From: an uncultured Ignavibacteriota bacterium
GTDB lineage: Bacteria > Bacteroidota > Ignavibacteria > Tepidaquicellales > Tepidaquicellaceae
Direction of reading: 5' to 3'
NCBI GenBank assembly: GCA_903901375.1
Contig: CAIUQV010000269.1
Location: 1-7,159, forward strand
DNA: 7,159 bases
The position numbers were made by a program, and so were the translations under genes. Positions 5,215 through 7,159 of the stretch are shown piece by piece. Positions within the stretch are counted from its first letter, which is position 1; each line of letters opens with the position of its first letter. Under the pieces are notes generated by a model. It saw only the letters and a program-made list of their open reading frames with translations, ran no database searches and had not been told where the DNA came from.

Positions 5215-7159
5215 CTAATTAAAAGGCAGACAGACTGTAAACACACTGCCATTACCCTCTTCACTTTCAACTGTTATCTTTCCGTTGTGCTTATCTATAA
5301 ACTCCTTGCATAAAATAAGTCCAAGCCCCGTGCTTGGTTCTTCTTCTGTGCCTTCACGTCTTACTTTTTTATCAATCTTAAATAAATCATTTCGTAATTC
5401 ACTGCTCATACCTATACCGTCATCTGTAACAGATATTAAAACAACCTTTCCTGATTTTTCAGCTGTAATCTTAACGCTGCCTTTTCTGTTAGTAAATTTT
5501 ATTGCATTCGATATCAGGTTTCTTAATATTGTCATTAGCATTGCTTCGTCAGCTTTTAAGATAATATCATCTTGCTTTGAAAAATTTAATTTCACTTCCT
5601 TTCTTTCTGCATTTATTCTGAATACTTCAATGTTCTGTTCAATAAGTTTATTCAAAGATAATTTTACGGGCTTAAAGAACATATGTCCTCTCTGCATCAT
5701 AGACCACTCCAGTAGATTCGTCAGCAGTCCGAATAAATTATGTGCACTGTCATTCATATCATTTGCAATAAACCGGAGCTCTTCTGCCGACATATCTTCA
5801 ACGCTTGTCTTCAGCAGATTCGTAAACTCAATAAATCCCATAAATGGAGTACGCAAATCGTGTGCTATGATTGAAAACAGCTTGTCCTTCTCTGCAATCA
5901 GATTTAAAAGTTTTTCGTTCTTAAATTTAATCTCATTCTCAATATGTTTTCTTGAAGTTATATCACGCATTATTGACTGGTATGTCCCATCGGGCATCAT
6001 CTTACTCCTCATCTCAACTGTGATGTTCGTACCGTCAGGTTTTGTAAGTGTTCTTTCGTTAAGCAGAACTTTCCCGTTTTGGAGTAAATCAAACCTGAAA
6101 GGATTGTTTTCCAGACACTCTTTTGTAAACGGCAGACTGCTTATGTGTTTTCCTACTATTTTTTCTCTCGGCAATCCTGCAATATCGCACATGCTATGGT
6201 TTGCATCTGTTACAATTCCTTCGTTAGAACCAAGCAATATACCGTCAACGGCAAGTTCCACAAGCTCACGGAATCTGTTTTCGCTTTTCAGAAGCACATC
6301 CTCTGCACGTTTTCTTTCCGTGATATCTTCTGCTACACCAAGTATCGCCGGCTTTTCAATACCCGGATGATTGTAAGGAATTTTATGCGTCTGAAACCAT
6401 CCCAGACTTCCGTCTTTACGTATTACTCTTTCCTCTTTAATAAATACTTCCTTTTCCGAATCAATCACCTTACGGTCATATTTGACGTACCAGTGAATCT
6501 GTTCAGGAGTCGCACCGTAATCTGCATCTGTTTTTCCTATCACTTCTTCAGGTGTTGTTTTAAAAAGGTCTGCCAGCGACTGGTTAACCATCAGGAATTT
6601 ACCGTCGTAGTCTTTTGCAAATATGTAACTCGGAACAAGGTCAAGAATCTTTTTCAGTTGAATCCTTAGCGATACTTCTGCTTCCTGTGCTTTTTTCCTT
6701 TCTGTTATGTCATTAACTGTCGCAAGTATACCTTTCTTACCGTTGTTTAAGATTATTGCTTTTTCTCTTAATTCTATGATGCCGACGGTTCCGTCTTTTC
6801 TTATATTCTCAATTTCATTCTCTAAAAATTCTCCTGAAAGTATTTTCTCTATATCATTGTTAATCTTTTCGTGCCGTTCGGGCAGTGATAATCTGCGTAC
6901 ATCCATTCCTTTCAGTTCTTCCTTTGTGTATTGGAGCATTCTGGATATCGCATCGTTAGACTGCAGTATTATCCCATTCTCGTCAAGTATGATTATCCCC
7001 GACGGACTGATATCAAACAGCGACTGATAACGTTCTTCATTCTTGATTAAATCAGATTCCGCTTGTCTCTGTTCGGTTATATCTCTTATAGAAACTCTTC
7101 GTCCAAGGTTTCTTCCATCCGCACTTACAATTTTTCTGCAGAAATGATAAATCCATCTC
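5215..7159 (-). CDS. Multi-PAS sensor histidine kinase, 5' end outside the window
   Basis: The gene ends at 5215 and its frame stays open past the right edge, giving at least 647 residues. Numbering from the internal Met at 6939: a PAC tail (RWIYHF... to IRDITEQR, bases about 7080-7158) is followed by PAS 1 from YQSLF (about 7027) to NDITERK (residues 76-82), PAS 2 (about 98-210, ending EDITERK), PAS 3 (about 222-331, ending RDITSRK), a HisKA dimerisation helix with the phospho-acceptor H360 in IIAHDLRTPF, and an ATPase domain with N box NLISNAIKFTN (474-484), G1 DDGIG (506-510) and G2 STGLGL (536-541). No receiver domain and no membrane segment occur in the visible part. It should autophosphorylate and pass phosphate to a separate response regulator, not seen here. 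Ligands of the PAS domains are unknown. It converges with the M13 gene. Confidence 0.95.
   Translation of the reverse strand, partial: RWIYHFCRKIVSADGRNLGRRVSIRDITEQRQAESDLIKNEERYQSLFDISPSGIIILDENGIILQSNDAISRMLQYTKEELKGMDVRRLSLPERHEKINNDIEKILSGEFLENEIENIRKDGTVGIIELREKAIILNNGKKGILATVNDITERKKAQEAEVSLRIQLKKILDLVPSYIFAKDYDGKFLMVNQSLADLFKTTPEEVIGKTDADYGATPEQIHWYVKYDRKVIDSEKEVFIKEERVIRKDGSLGWFQTHKIPYNHPGIEKPAILGVAEDITERKRAEDVLLKSENRFRELVELAVDGILLGSNEGIVTDANHSMCDIAGLPREKIVGKHISSLPFTKECLENNPFRFDLLQNGKVLLNERTLTKPDGTNITVEMRSKMMPDGTYQSIMRDITSRKHIENEIKFKNEKLLNLIAEKDKLFSIIAHDLRTPFMGFIEFTNLLKTSVEDMSAEELRFIANDMNDSAHNLFGLLTNLLEWSMMQRGHMFFKPVKLSLNKLIEQNIEVFRINAERKEVKLNFSKQDDIILKADEAMLMTILRNLISNAIKFTNRKGSVKITAEKSGKVVLISVTDDGIGMSSELRNDLFKIDKKVRREGTEEEPSTGLGLILCKEFIDKHNGKITVESEEGNGSVFTVCLPFN

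Noticed and set aside
5285..7027. Plus-strand open frames opposite the histidine kinase, up to 361 codons
   Set aside because: The minus frame encodes unmistakable PAS, HisKA and ATPase motifs; the plus frames are serine/phenylalanine-rich antisense artefacts.

Overview
The window is AT-rich bacterial DNA with dense coding and few recognisable Shine-Dalgarno sequences ahead of the starts. The gene content (a secreted M13 metallopeptidase, a multi-PAS histidine kinase, a RhuM/Fic protein) and one TAnnTTTG-like promoter box fit the Bacteroidota/Ignavibacteriota side of the tree. This placement is an inference; there is no rRNA or marker gene here to fix it.

Layout, left to right. Bases 1-430 hold no supportable gene but contain two sets of degenerate 11-bp tandem repeats and several inverted repeats. 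Two minus-strand genes follow, read from right to left as a probable operon: a RhuM-family protein with a C-terminal Fic/Doc domain (TTG start at 2211), then, after a 5-nt gap, a zinc-ribbon protein with two membrane segments (1192 to 431). A 159-bp divergent spacer (2212-2370) separates this pair from two plus-strand genes: an OsmC-family peroxidase-like protein (2371-2775) and a secreted M13 (PepO/neprilysin-type) zinc metallopeptidase (2844-4859). The M13 gene is closed by a textbook intrinsic terminator (4882-4914). A roughly 300-bp gene-free stretch between convergent genes carries two structured DNA elements. The last gene is a multi-PAS sensor histidine kinase on the minus strand, ending at 5215 and running off the right edge. 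The ATG at 6939 is internal: the frame stays open through 7159 and encodes another PAS/PAC segment.

Functionally the genes look largely independent: a toxin-like Fic/Doc module with a membrane partner, a peroxide-defence enzyme, an envelope peptidase and a sensor kinase. No complete new system can be demonstrated. The parts most worth a second look are the 11-bp phased repeats at 105-148 and 253-403, the double palindrome with 20-bp centre spacing at 5147-5203, the hairpin flanked by 8-bp direct repeats at 4932-5000, and the RhuM-Fic/zinc-ribbon membrane protein pair, whose Fic motif is Doc-like rather than AMPylator-like.
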